DNA of 64,000 nucleotides from CALJFL01 sp963669435. Lineage in GTDB: Bacteria > Pseudomonadota > Gammaproteobacteria > Pseudomonadales > Halieaceae. Both the position numbers and the translations under genes were made by a program. Below are positions 26,957-36,128 of the stretch, piece after piece. How positions within the stretch are numbered: position 1 is the first letter of the stretch; every line of letters starts with the position of its first letter. Location of the stretch: contig OY770025.1 of NCBI GenBank assembly GCA_963669435.1, forward strand, positions 3,348,001 to 3,412,000. Reading direction: 5' to 3'. The notes below the pieces were generated by a model. It saw only the letters and a list, made by a program, of their open reading frames with translations. It made no database searches and was not told where the DNA came from.

Positions 26957-27912
26957 TGACCGCAACCGGTAATATCCTGGCTTTGACCGGTGGTGTAGGT
27001 GGGGCCAAATTGTGCTTTGGGCTTGCACAGGCAATACCGGATCCGCGTCTGAAGATTGTCGTCAATACGGCGGATGACTTCGTGCACCTGGGGCTTCCCA
27101 TCAGCCCGGACATTGATACCTTACTTTACACGCTCTCCGGCAGAAGCAACGAGTCACAGGGCTGGGGCAGGGCGGATGAAAGTTGGCAGGCGCTGGCGGT
27201 GTTGGAAGAACTTGGCGCCGAGACCTGGTTTCAGCTGGGCGATAAGGATATCGCCACGCACCTGTGGCGCCGCCAGGCGCTTGCGGAGGGCCTCGACCTG
27301 TCGACGCTGACGGGCAAACTTGCAGGCAAATGGGGCGTGACCGCGGAGATTTTGCCGATGAGCAACGACCCGGTGAGCACGGTGGTCGAGACAGTACTAG
27401 GACCGATGCCTTTTCAGCATTATTTCGTTAAACACCGTTGCGAGCCGCCGGTTAGCGGATTCGCTTTTACGGGTATCGAAGCGGCGCGCCCGAATCCCCG
27501 ATTGTTGGAGCTGCTGGATTCGGCGCCACCCGCTGCCATCGTCATCTGTCCATCAAACCCGTTTGTGAGTGTCGATCCAATCCTCAGCATTCCCGGCCTG
27601 TGGCAGCGGCTAAGGGATTGTGCGGCACCGGTACTGGCTGTGTCGCCGATTGTGGCAGGCATGGCAATCAAGGGCCCTACGGCAAAGATGATGAGCGAAC
27701 TGCGTATGCCGGTTACCGCACACGCTGTGGCTGCCCATTATCAGCAGCGTTACCCGGGGCTGCTGGACTATTTCATTCTCGATGATAGTGACGCTACACT
27801 GGTTGACGATATTGACAAGCTGGGAATTCACAGCGCTGTGACAGGTACCGTAATGACAACAATGGCAGACAAGCGACGACTCGCCGATACCTTGCTGGAG
27901 CTAATAGCATGA
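26956..27912 (+). CDS. cofD: Phospholactate (phosphoenolpyruvate) transferase CofD/FbiA
   Basis: A 318-residue enzyme that joins the activated three-carbon acid from CofC to the deazaflavin FO. The glycine-rich start LALTGGVGGAKLCFGLAQ, the acidic NTADDFVHLGLPISPDIDT motif (metal ligands) and ICPSNPFVSVDPIL are diagnostic of the family. The sequence does not tell whether lactyl, 3-phosphoglyceryl or phosphoenolpyruvyl groups are used. Its stop overlaps the next start as ATGA. Confidence 0.96.
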   Translation: MTATGNILALTGGVGGAKLCFGLAQAIPDPRLKIVVNTADDFVHLGLPISPDIDTLLYTLSGRSNESQGWGRADESWQALAVLEELGAETWFQLGDKDIATHLWRRQALAEGLDLSTLTGKLAGKWGVTAEILPMSNDPVSTVVETVLGPMPFQHYFVKHRCEPPVSGFAFTGIEAARPNPRLLELLDSAPPAAIVICPSNPFVSVDPILSIPGLWQRLRDCAAPVLAVSPIVAGMAIKGPTAKMMSELRMPVTAHAVAAHYQQRYPGLLDYFILDDSDATLVDDIDKLGIHSAVTGTVMTTMADKRRLADTLLELIA

Positions 27913-30900
27913 CATCGCCTGTACACGCCATTTTACCGGTCAAGAATATAACCGCCGCGAAGTCACGGCTGGCGGATGTCTTGAACCCGGAGGAACGCCG
28001 CGAACTGGTGCTGGCCATGCTCAAGGATGTGCTGTCGGTGCTGGTAGCGCATACGGGCATTGAGGGTGTGACGCTGGTTTCGGACGATGACGGTGCGCGA
28101 CACCTGGGCGAAACTTTCGGCGTCGAGGTGATCGACGAGGCGACACTCGGTTGCCGCGGCTTGAACAGTGTGCTGGAGGCAACCGTTGATTTGAAAGTCG
28201 CACAGGGCATTGAGCGGTTGCTGCTCTTGCACGGCGACCTTCCGCTGTTGCACAGGCGTGACCTGGACGCGGTGCTGGCGGCCCTGGCGACCTCCGACGC
28301 TGTCGTTATTGGTTGTGACGAGGCAGGCTCCGGCACCAACCTGTTGGCATTTAGTCGTTTCGCGCGACCCGCTCTGGCCTTTGGTGCTGGCAGTTGTGCT
28401 TCTCATCAGGTAGCCGCACAGGCGGCATCTGCCGGCTACCGGGTGTTGCGCCGGTCCGGCATCGGCCTGGATATCGATGAAGCCGGCGACCTGAAACGTC
28501 TGCTGGCTCAGCTACCTGCAGATGAAGTGGCAGTGCATACCAGTCGTTGGTTAGAGGCAGTGGCGCTGCGTGAACGGCTGTCGGATGGTGCGGGCCGACC
28601 TGCTGCAACGGTCGGCGGCGGGCGCGCAATGGACAATACGACGCTGATTACCAGCCTGCACCACCGCATACTTGCCGGTGAGCAACTGGATCACGAAGAA
28701 GCGCTGGCGCTGGCGGAAGTGACCGATACAGCAGCGTTGGTAGCCGTCGCGGGTGAACTGCGCGACCGCGGTCACCATAATGTCGTCACTTATTCGCGTA
28801 AAGTATTCATACCTCTGACCCACCTTTGTCGCGATGTCTGTCATTACTGCACCTTCGCGCAGACACCGAAGAAGATTGCGCAGCCCTACATGTCCGTGGA
28901 GGAGGTGTTGGAACGCTGTCACCAGGCTGCTCGCGCCGGGTGTCAGGAGGCATTGCTGACGTTGGGAGAAAAGCCGGAGTTGCGCTATAGCGCTGCTCGC
29001 GATGCGCTGGCCGAGATGGGGTTTGCCACTACCCTGGACTACGTGCGCGAAGTGGCGTCCAGGATTGTGCAGGAGACCGGCCTGCTGCCCCATATCAACG
29101 CCGGTTGTATGACCCGGGAGGAAATTCGCGGACTCCGGGAGGTATCGGCATCGATGGGCATCATGCTCGAGTCCGCCTCGGAGCGCCTGTGCCAGAAAGG
29201 CATGCCACATTATGGGTCTCCGGATAAGCTTCCCGCCCGCCGCCTGGCCACGCTGGAGCTGGCTGGTGAAGAACGCGTTCCTTTCACCTCAGGTATTTTG
29301 ATTGGTATTGGAGAAACCCGCCGCGAGCGTATTGAGTCGCTGCTTGCCCTGCGTGATACCCACGAGCGACACGGCCACCTGCAGGAAATCATCGTACAGA
29401 ATTTCCGGGCCAAACCCGGCACGCTGATGGCCGAAGCCCCCGAGCCTGACCTGGAGGAACTGCTGTGGACGATCGCGGTTGCGCGCATCCTGTTTGGTCC
29501 GCAGATGAACATCCAGGCGCCGCCTAATCTGAGCCCAGGGGTGCTGCCGCAGATTGTCGCCGCTGGCATCAATGACTGGGGCGGTGTGTCACCACTGACC
29601 CCCGACTACGTCAATCCGGAAGCACCCTGGCCACACCTGGAACGGCTGGCCCGTGAAACGGCAGCGGCGGATAAGTTCCTGGAGCAACGACTAACCATCT
29701 ATCCCGCGTATGCGCGACAGGCTGAGCAGTGGCTGTCCCCGCCACTGCGCGGCCCGGTTTGGCGCCAGATGGATGCCGGAGGCTTCGCCCGGCGCGATGA
29801 GTGGGTGCCCGGTGAAGACGCGCCGGTACCCGCCATAGAACAGGCACTTCTGGCCGAGCCCGTTGCTGACGATCGTGTTTCACACGCGCTGCGGGCACTG
29901 GTACAACGCTGTGAGCGTGGGGCCAGTTTGACCGAAGCCGAGGTGACCCGTCTGTTCGAAGTGCGTGGGGATGAGTTCAGCTACCTGGTGGCCGAGGCCG
30001 ACCGCCTGCGTGAAGCTGCACGCGGTGACACGGTCAGTTACGTGGTGAATCGCAATATCAACTACACCAACGTGTGTTACTTCAAGTGCCAGTTCTGCGC
30101 ATTTTCCAAGGGTAAGCAGAGTGAAGACTTGCGCGGACGCCCCTACGATATCAGCGCTGAAGAGATCGCCCGGCGCTGTCGGGAAGCCTGGGAGCGAGGC
30201 GCGTCGGAAGTGTGTATGCAAGGGGGTATTCACCCTGACTACACCGGCCAGACCTACCTGGATATCCTGCATACTGTGCGTACCGCAACCCCCGGCATGC
30301 ATATACACGCCTTTTCGCCCCTGGAAGTCTGGCAGGGTGCCGAGAGTCTGGGTTTGAGCCTGGAGGCGTTCCTGGAGAAGTTGCGTCTGGCCGGACTTAA
30401 CACACTCCCGGGCACGGCGGCCGAGATTCTGCACGACGATGTGCGAGCACGCTTGTGTGCTGATAAATTGAACACTCAGCAGTGGCTCTCGGTAATGGAG
30501 AAAGCACACGAAGTAGGCTTTCGTACGACTGCCACCGTGATGTACGGCCACATCGAGGAGCCGCAGCACTGGGCCAGGCACCTGCTCGAAATCCGAGCCT
30601 TACAACAACGTACCGGCGGCTTTACCGAGTTCGTACCGCTGCCCTTCGTGCACATGGAAGCGCCGATGTATCTTCGGGGTCAGGCCCGTCGCGGCCCCAC
30701 GTTTCGCGAAGCGGTGTTGATGCACGCGGTGGCACGCCTGGTGTTCTTCGGCTTGATCGACAATATACAGACCTCCTGGGTGAAGATGGGGGAGGCGGGT
30801 GTGCAAGCCTGTTTAGCAGCGGGAGCTAATGACCTGGGCGGCACCCTGATGAATGAAAGTATTACCCGGGCAGCCGGGGCAGAGCATGGGCAGGAGTGGG

Positions 30901-31151
30901 CGCCGCGGCACATGGAACAAGTCATCAACAGCGCCGGTCGAACGCCGTTGATGCGCAATACCCGCTACCAGGGCGTACCTGCTGAGCGCGTGGCTGCGGC
31001 TTTTGCAGCCCCTGAATTATTGCCGGCGGTCAATCAATCGGCCGGCAAGCGGCAGCGTGACAAGCGCCTGGAACTGCGCGCAGTTGAAATGCCGATGGCG
31101 GCCAACGTAGCCGAGACCGGGCAGGTTGTGTTGATGGCGGCCTGCAATTGA
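27909..31151 (+). CDS. Fusion of CofC guanylyltransferase with CofG and CofH (FO synthase, FbiC)
   Basis: A 1080-residue protein covering three F420 steps. Residues about 1-215 are CofC/FbiD, which activates a three-carbon phospho-acid with GTP (AILPVKNITAAKSRLADVL, LHGDLPLL, GTNLLAF, FGAGSCASH). Residues about 241-590 are CofG and about 640-1040 are CofH, the two radical-SAM halves of FO synthase. Their clusters are Cys307/311/314 (CRDVCHYC) and Cys723/727/730 (CYFKCQFC). CofG contains LLTLGEKPE and CofH contains MQGGIHPD and TAAEILHDDVR. No ribosome binding site precedes the internal methionine 241, so a single polypeptide is likely. FbiC (CofGH) fusions are known; CofC at the N-terminus is unusual. 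Confidence 0.94.
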   Translation: MTSPVHAILPVKNITAAKSRLADVLNPEERRELVLAMLKDVLSVLVAHTGIEGVTLVSDDDGARHLGETFGVEVIDEATLGCRGLNSVLEATVDLKVAQGIERLLLLHGDLPLLHRRDLDAVLAALATSDAVVIGCDEAGSGTNLLAFSRFARPALAFGAGSCASHQVAAQAASAGYRVLRRSGIGLDIDEAGDLKRLLAQLPADEVAVHTSRWLEAVALRERLSDGAGRPAATVGGGRAMDNTTLITSLHHRILAGEQLDHEEALALAEVTDTAALVAVAGELRDRGHHNVVTYSRKVFIPLTHLCRDVCHYCTFAQTPKKIAQPYMSVEEVLERCHQAARAGCQEALLTLGEKPELRYSAARDALAEMGFATTLDYVREVASRIVQETGLLPHINAGCMTREEIRGLREVSASMGIMLESASERLCQKGMPHYGSPDKLPARRLATLELAGEERVPFTSGILIGIGETRRERIESLLALRDTHERHGHLQEIIVQNFRAKPGTLMAEAPEPDLEELLWTIAVARILFGPQMNIQAPPNLSPGVLPQIVAAGINDWGGVSPLTPDYVNPEAPWPHLERLARETAAADKFLEQRLTIYPAYARQAEQWLSPPLRGPVWRQMDAGGFARRDEWVPGEDAPVPAIEQALLAEPVADDRVSHALRALVQRCERGASLTEAEVTRLFEVRGDEFSYLVAEADRLREAARGDTVSYVVNRNINYTNVCYFKCQFCAFSKGKQSEDLRGRPYDISAEEIARRCREAWERGASEVCMQGGIHPDYTGQTYLDILHTVRTATPGMHIHAFSPLEVWQGAESLGLSLEAFLEKLRLAGLNTLPGTAAEILHDDVRARLCADKLNTQQWLSVMEKAHEVGFRTTATVMYGHIEEPQHWARHLLEIRALQQRTGGFTEFVPLPFVHMEAPMYLRGQARRGPTFREAVLMHAVARLVFFGLIDNIQTSWVKMGEAGVQACLAAGANDLGGTLMNESITRAAGAEHGQEWAPRHMEQVINSAGRTPLMRNTRYQGVPAERVAAAFAAPELLPAVNQSAGKRQRDKRLELRAVEMPMAANVAETGQVVLMAACN

Positions 31152-31164
31152 TTGATCGGCGTCA

Positions 31165-31881
31165 GTGACTGCCCCCAGCGTAACGCCACGCCTCGAAGCC
31201 AGCTGGCTGGAACACCTGCAAACGGAGTTTCAGCAACCCTATATGCAGGCGCTGGGGGATTTTCTGCGCCGGGAGAAACGTGCGGGTAAGCGTATCTTTC
31301 CCCGTGGCGACGAGTTTTTCAATGCCTTTGAACACACCCCATTACCGCAGGTCAAGGTTGTTATCCTCGGACAGGACCCTTACCACGGAGAGGGACAGGC
31401 TCATGGGCTGTGCTTTTCTGTCAGGGCGGGGGTGGCGCCGCCGCCCTCGCTACAGAACATTTACCGGGAGTTGGAACAGGACCTGGGGCTTTCCCACCCG
31501 GGTCATGGCGATTTAACGCACTGGGCGGACCAGGGTGTCCTGTTGCTCAACAGTGTGCTGTCGGTGGAATCGGGGCTCGCCGCATCGCATCGGGGGCAGG
31601 GCTGGGAAACCTTCACCGACCGGGTTATCGAGTTGGTGAATACCCAGCGCCAGGGTGTGGTGTTTATGCTGTGGGGTAGCTACGCGCAAAAGAAAGGCGC
31701 CATCATCGACCGGAATCGACACCTCGTGTTAAGCGCGCCGCACCCGTCGCCATTAAGCGCCCACCGTGGCTTTTTTGGCTGCGGGCATTTTCGCGCTGCC
31801 AACGAGTACCTGTCGCAGCAGGGCCTGGAGCCCGTTGACTGGCGCTTACCGACTTATGAATCGCTATCGGGGGGCAGGTAG
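31165..31881 (+). CDS. ung: Uracil-DNA glycosylase
   Basis: A 238-residue family-1 enzyme that removes uracil from DNA. The catalytic water-activating motif is GQDPYHGEGQAHGLCFSV, the uracil-recognition Asn lies in LLNSVLSVE and the leucine-loop motif is HPSPLSAHRGFFGCGHF. It starts at a GTG 13 bases after the F420 fusion gene, so it may share its transcript, though the function is unrelated. Length is normal. Confidence 0.97.
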   Translation: MTAPSVTPRLEASWLEHLQTEFQQPYMQALGDFLRREKRAGKRIFPRGDEFFNAFEHTPLPQVKVVILGQDPYHGEGQAHGLCFSVRAGVAPPPSLQNIYRELEQDLGLSHPGHGDLTHWADQGVLLLNSVLSVESGLAASHRGQGWETFTDRVIELVNTQRQGVVFMLWGSYAQKKGAIIDRNRHLVLSAPHPSPLSAHRGFFGCGHFRAANEYLSQQGLEPVDWRLPTYESLSGGR

Positions 31882-32880
31882 CGAGTAGGGCAGTTCCCCG
31901 GCGATGATGCTGTTGTCGGCCCCGTTTTCCAAGTAGACCCCCTGCTCGTGTCCTGCGGCAGTGGCACAGTAAAGCAACTTGATAGCGCCCTCGTGCTCAA
32001 CCACGTTGACGACATTGCCGACACTCTGCGCGCCACCTGCCGAGAACAGCGGCGCCCCCGCTTTCGGTAGCTCCGCGCTGTGAAGCTCGCCCAGGTAGGT
32101 CCTGCGTTTGGGTGTGCCCCGATAGTGCAGGCGAGCTACCACTTCCTGGCCGGTATAGCACCCCTTGGTGAAACTGATATGGCCGGTGAGGTCGTAGTTG
32201 AGCATTTGCGGGATAAACTCTTCGACCGTTTCGGCCTCAATTCGGGCCACGCCGCGCGCAATTTCAAGTGCCTGCCAGGCTTCCTGGGTTCCAGGCTCAC
32301 AGTGCTCGGCAAGTCTCTGGGCCAGTGAACCGCCCGCCTTGCCATAGCATTCAAACTGCTGGCCCGCGGCATCGACCTGGACAGCGACGAAGTCATCACC
32401 GCGAACACAGGCGTAGGGCCCGGCAATGTCCTGCCCAGCCAGGTCGGTGACTAAGGCGCCAGCGCCTTCGCCCCAGCAGCCAAACAGCTCCCAGTTATCC
32501 GCCTGCGGTTGCAGCTCGGCCTTCGAGAACACAATATATTTGCCCAGCACGGCGGCGGTGTGCTCACAAATATCGCGGCGCAGTCGCAACCCGATATGGT
32601 CCTCGCCCAGCTGTATCAGCAGCAGGTCGGCCACGGTTCGGCCCTTGGGGGTGCAGTAAATGCCGGGCACCGCCTGGGTGTCAGACAGCTCCCGGGTATC
32701 ACAACTGAGCTGACCCTGGAGGAACGTCAAAGTATCTGGGCCCTGGATCTCCAGCAGGGTTTCATGGGCTAGTGGGCTATAGGCGCAACGCAACGCAATG
32801 TATCCTCTATCGAATCTCAGTGTATCGGTTTGCGGGCCAAACAATCCCGCGCAATGCCTGCGCTGAACAGGCGGCCACAT
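31864..32880 (-). CDS. ygfZ: Folate-binding protein YgfZ
   Basis: A 338-residue YgfZ/GcvT-like protein that supports synthesis or repair of iron-sulfur clusters, for example in MiaB. The family motif K-G-C-Y-x-G-Q-E is visible in ISFTKGCYTGQEVVAR. Upstream sequence includes FLQGQLSCDTREL and YCTPKGRTVADLL. It is convergent with ung (18-base overlap) and divergent from sdhE. The start is uncertain; the ATG at 32880 gives about 25 more residues than some relatives. Confidence 0.93.
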   Translation of the reverse strand: MWPPVQRRHCAGLFGPQTDTLRFDRGYIALRCAYSPLAHETLLEIQGPDTLTFLQGQLSCDTRELSDTQAVPGIYCTPKGRTVADLLLIQLGEDHIGLRLRRDICEHTAAVLGKYIVFSKAELQPQADNWELFGCWGEGAGALVTDLAGQDIAGPYACVRGDDFVAVQVDAAGQQFECYGKAGGSLAQRLAEHCEPGTQEAWQALEIARGVARIEAETVEEFIPQMLNYDLTGHISFTKGCYTGQEVVARLHYRGTPKRRTYLGELHSAELPKAGAPLFSAGGAQSVGNVVNVVEHEGAIKLLYCATAAGHEQGVYLENGADNSIIAGELPYSLPAPR

Positions 32881-32924
32881 GATAGGGCTTCGGCGCCACC
32901 CTGTCAGCTTCGGTGTGCATGACT

Positions 32925-32956
32925 TTGACGTGCATGACCGCAGATGACGTTATAAT
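32925..32956 (+). promoter_or_regulatory. Candidate promoter of sdhE
   Basis: TTGACG (32925-32930) and TATAAT (32951-32956) stand before sdhE, but 20 bases apart, longer than optimal. The -10 is perfect consensus. Confidence 0.4.
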
Positions 32957-32997
32957 GCGCGTCAGTGATGATGTTATTTTTGGGTGATCGGTAGAAC

Positions 32998-33258
32998 ATG
33001 GTGGAACAGGAGTTAAAGCGGATGCGCTGGGCCAGTCGTCGCGGCATGTTGGAGCTCGATCTTGTGTTAGAGCCTTTTGTGAATGACTGCTACCGCGACC
33101 TAGACAAGGCAGACAGGCAGAGGTTCCGCACCCTGATGGAGTGTGAAGACCAGGAACTGTTCGGCTGGTTCTTGCAGCGCCAGGTACCCGAAGATTCGGA
33201 GATGGCCCACATTGTCGAGAAAATCCTCCACCACGCTACCACTCGTTCTCTCGATTGA
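32998..33258 (+). CDS. sdhE: FAD assembly factor SdhE (YgfY)
   Basis: An 86-residue protein that promotes covalent attachment of FAD to succinate dehydrogenase and relatives. The diagnostic RGM-E motif is RRGMLELD at residues about 14-21, followed by FVNDCYRDLDKADRQRFRTLMECEDQEL. It sits next to ygfX and ygfZ, the usual neighbourhood. Confidence 0.95.
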   Translation: MVEQELKRMRWASRRGMLELDLVLEPFVNDCYRDLDKADRQRFRTLMECEDQELFGWFLQRQVPEDSEMAHIVEKILHHATTRSLD

Positions 33259-33655
33259 GTCATCGCGCGTCGGGCTCGCTTGGTACCTGTTGCTGGTTGG
33301 CGCCTCTCTTCTATCCGTCCTGCTTGTAGTGCACCGTGGTCACCCCTGGCCGGGGGTGTGTGCCCTGGTGTTGGCCCTGTATTGTCTTAACTCACTGCGC
33401 GATTATCAACTCGCTGGGCAGGTATTGATTGCCGATGCGGAAGGTGCCTGGCGGCTGGGGGTCTCCTACGTTGAGGCGGTTCCGGTGACACTTGCCGGGC
33501 AAGTTTTCCCCTGGTGCGTCATAGTAAGCCTAGGACCGCCGGAGCCGTCTGGGAAGCCTGGGCAATGTGGCACGCGCAGAGCGATCGTGTTTAACGACAG
33601 CCTGCCCAGGAATGAGCTAAGCGCTTTGCGGCGCCATCTGCGCTTGCAAGGGTGA
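33212..33655 (+). CDS. ygfX: YgfX-like inner-membrane protein
   Basis: About 147 residues, overlapping the end of sdhE. Two hydrophobic segments (GLAWYLLLVGASLLSVLLVVH and PGVCALVLALYCLNSL) are followed by a soluble C-terminal part with WRLGVSYVE and ending RRAIVFNDSLPRNELSALRRHLR, which matches the YgfX family ending. The start codon is uncertain: I propose the TTG at 33212 from length; no strong ribosome site is visible. E. coli YgfX (CptA) has been described as a toxin-like partner of SdhE/YgfY. The 3' end overlaps nadB by 39 bases on the opposite strand. Confidence 0.75.
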   Translation: MSRKSSTTLPLVLSIESSRVGLAWYLLLVGASLLSVLLVVHRGHPWPGVCALVLALYCLNSLRDYQLAGQVLIADAEGAWRLGVSYVEAVPVTLAGQVFPWCVIVSLGPPEPSGKPGQCGTRRAIVFNDSLPRNELSALRRHLRLQG

Positions 33656-35227
33656 GTTCGGCGGGATCAGGACTGTGTCTTTGGCCTGGGCAAGCTGCTC
33701 GGGATAATCCAAGGTGTAATGCAGGCCACGGCTTTCCTTGCGTCCGATGGCGCAGGTAATCATCAATTCAGCAATCACTGCGAGGTTGCGCAGTTCCAGC
33801 AGGTCGTTGCTGACCTTGTAGTTGCTGTAGTACTCGGCGATCTCTGCCTGCAGTAACTGGATGCGGTGCTGGGCGCGCTGCAAGCGTTTATCGGTGCGTA
33901 CAATACCGACGTAGTCCCACATGAAGCGCCGCAGTTCATCCCAGTTATGGGAAATCACCACGTCCTCGTCGGAGTCGGTGACGCGGCTCTCATCCCATGG
34001 GGGTTCGGGTTCGTAGGCTGGTGGCGCCAGCGACGAGGTGATGTGCCGGGCGGCCGACTCCGCGTAGACGATGCATTCCAGCAACGAATTGCTGGCCATT
34101 CGATTGGCGCCGTGCAGCCCGGTGCACGAGGATTCCCCAATGGCGTATAAGCCGTCAATGTCGGTACAACCGTTGGTGTCGACCACGATGCCGCCGCAGG
34201 TGTAGTGGGCAGCGGGTACCACGGGAATGGGCTCCCGGGCGATATCGATGCCCAGCTCGAGGCAGCGGGACAGCACTGTCGGAAAGTGTGCTTCCAGGAA
34301 CTCTCGGGGTTTGTGGGAGATGTCCAGGTACACACAGTCCGCACCCAGGCGTTTCATTTCATGGTCTATCGCTCTGGCAACAACGTCACGGGGGGCAAGT
34401 TCGAGGCGCTCGTCAAAGCGGTGCATAAACGGGGACCCGTCGGGGAGTTGTAACTTGCCTCCCTCGCCGCGAATCGCCTCGGTGATCAAAAAGGATTTTG
34501 CCTCCGGGTGATAGAGGCAAGTAGGGTGGAACTGGTTGAATTCCATGTTAGCTACCCGGCAGCCAGCACGCCAGGCCATGGCGATGCCATCGCCACTGGC
34601 GCCGTCCGGGTTGCTGGTATAGAGGTAGGCCTTGCTGGCCCCGCCGGTCGCGAGCACCACCGCCCTGGCTTCGAACAGGTCCACCCGTTCTCGCAAGCTG
34701 TCCAGCACGTAGGCGCCGCCGCAGTGTCCGTCGTTCACCACCAGGTCAACGGCCACCCGGTGGGTGAGAATTTCGATGTTGTCGCAGGCCTGGGCGCGTT
34801 CGGTCAGTACCTCGGAGATTGCGCGGCCGGTGCGGTCGGCAGCGTGGATGATCCGCCGGTGACTGTGCCCCCCTTCCATGGTCAGGTGGAATTCCGGGGC
34901 ATCGATGTCATCCCGCAGGTCGAAATCCACGCCCTGTTCAACGAGCCATTCGGCGCAACGTCGGCTGTTGCTGACGGTGAACTCAACCGCGTCGCGGTGG
35001 CACAACCCTGCACCGGCGGCGATGGTGTCTTCGACGTGGGAATCCACCGTGTCGCGATTGTGCAGCACGGCTGCCATGCCGCCCTGGGCCCAGTAGGTTG
35101 AGCCCTGGTTCAGGTCCGCCTTGGAGATGAGGGCTACCTGCCAGGCCCGGGGCAAACGCAGGGCCAGGCTCAGGCCGGCGGCGCCACTGCCAATTATCAG
35201 CACATCATGGCGTAAACGTTTAGGCAT
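33617..35227 (-). CDS. nadB: L-aspartate oxidase
   Basis: A 536-residue FAD enzyme that makes iminoaspartate for NAD synthesis. The FAD-binding motif VLIIGSGAAGLSLAL is at residues 9-23. The substrate/flavin regions GSTYWAQGGMAAVL, GHSHRRIIHAADRTGRAI, RDVVARAID, HYTCGGIVVDTNG and GLHGANRMASNSLLE are complete. It runs convergent with ygfX and divergent from rpoE. Confidence 0.97.
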   Translation of the reverse strand: MPKRLRHDVLIIGSGAAGLSLALRLPRAWQVALISKADLNQGSTYWAQGGMAAVLHNRDTVDSHVEDTIAAGAGLCHRDAVEFTVSNSRRCAEWLVEQGVDFDLRDDIDAPEFHLTMEGGHSHRRIIHAADRTGRAISEVLTERAQACDNIEILTHRVAVDLVVNDGHCGGAYVLDSLRERVDLFEARAVVLATGGASKAYLYTSNPDGASGDGIAMAWRAGCRVANMEFNQFHPTCLYHPEAKSFLITEAIRGEGGKLQLPDGSPFMHRFDERLELAPRDVVARAIDHEMKRLGADCVYLDISHKPREFLEAHFPTVLSRCLELGIDIAREPIPVVPAAHYTCGGIVVDTNGCTDIDGLYAIGESSCTGLHGANRMASNSLLECIVYAESAARHITSSLAPPAYEPEPPWDESRVTDSDEDVVISHNWDELRRFMWDYVGIVRTDKRLQRAQHRIQLLQAEIAEYYSNYKVSNDLLELRNLAVIAELMITCAIGRKESRGLHYTLDYPEQLAQAKDTVLIPPNSPLQAQMAPQSA

Positions 35228-35332
35228 CGGGCTGGCGCTCTCAGTCTGCGAAATATATTATATGTCTCAATGACTTAGAGAGTATAAACGAGGAATGTAG
35301 TGAGAAGGAAATCCGCAGTTTCACCCGTTTGC

Positions 35333-35360
35333 GGAACTTTTTTGGTACTAATACCTCTTA
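35333..35360 (+). promoter_or_regulatory. Sigma-E-type promoter of rpoE
   Basis: GGAACTT (35333-35339), 16 bases, then TCTTA (35356-35360) match the sigma-E consensus GGAACTT-N16-TCTGA with one change. It lies about 113 bases upstream of rpoE, as expected for autoregulation. Confidence 0.8.
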
Positions 35361-35473
35361 TCCCGCCGAGAATGGTCAGCGACAGAACTAATGGCTGGAT
35401 TAGCGGTCTATCTGGGCAGACGGTTAAACACCGCCATGGCAGGAATGTCTAGGGCTAGGGAGGGGAGCAGGAC

Positions 35474-36058
35474 GTGACTGCCGCAGTAACGGATCAGCAA
35501 CTTGTTGCGAAGGTGCAAAAGGGTGATTCCCGCGCCTTTGACATGTTGGTCCTGAAGTATCAGCACAAGATTATGGGCTTGATCAGTCGCTATGTGCATG
35601 ACGCGGATGAAGTACAGGATGTCGCCCAGGAAGCCTTTATCAAGGCTTACAGAGCGTTGCCAAAGTTTCGTGGCGACAGCGCCTTTTATACCTGGTTGTA
35701 TCGCATTGCTATCAACACGGCCAAGAATCACCTGGTGTCGCGCTCTCGCCGACCCCCGGGGTCGGATATAGAAGTTGAGGATGCGGAGTACTTTGATGCC
35801 GGCGGCGCGCTGCGCACCATTGAGACGCCCGAGGCGGCGCTGTTCGGCGACGAGCTTAAAGCCGTGGTGGAAAATGCCATCAGTGAATTGCCGGATGATT
35901 TACGCACGGCGGTAACTTTGCGGGAGTTTGATGGTCTGAGTTACGAGGACATTGCAGACATTATGGATTGTCCGGTTGGCACGGTACGGTCGCGGATATT
36001 CCGCGCCAGGGAAGCCATCGACACACAGGTAAAACAGCAGCTGGAAGGGGCCGGCTGA
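35474..36058 (+). CDS. rpoE: Extracytoplasmic-stress sigma factor RpoE (AlgU)
   Basis: A 194-residue ECF sigma factor. Region 2 shows FDMLVLKYQHKIMGLISRYV and DEVQDVAQEAFIKAYRALPKFRGDSAFYTWLYRIAINTAKN, and region 4 has LREFDGLSYEDIADIMDCPVGTVRSRIFRARE. The start is a GTG at 35474 preceded by GGGGAG. It is followed by its regulators rseA, rseB and rseC and the protease gene mucD. The strong sigma-E promoter upstream indicates autoregulation. Confidence 0.97.
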   Translation: MTAAVTDQQLVAKVQKGDSRAFDMLVLKYQHKIMGLISRYVHDADEVQDVAQEAFIKAYRALPKFRGDSAFYTWLYRIAINTAKNHLVSRSRRPPGSDIEVEDAEYFDAGGALRTIETPEAALFGDELKAVVENAISELPDDLRTAVTLREFDGLSYEDIADIMDCPVGTVRSRIFRAREAIDTQVKQQLEGAG

Positions 36059-36128
36059 TTGGGTACGGGCAGCGGTTAACGCGCGCGCCTGAATGTAGAG
36101 ACGTACGACGAGTACAAGGGAAGTGGAA

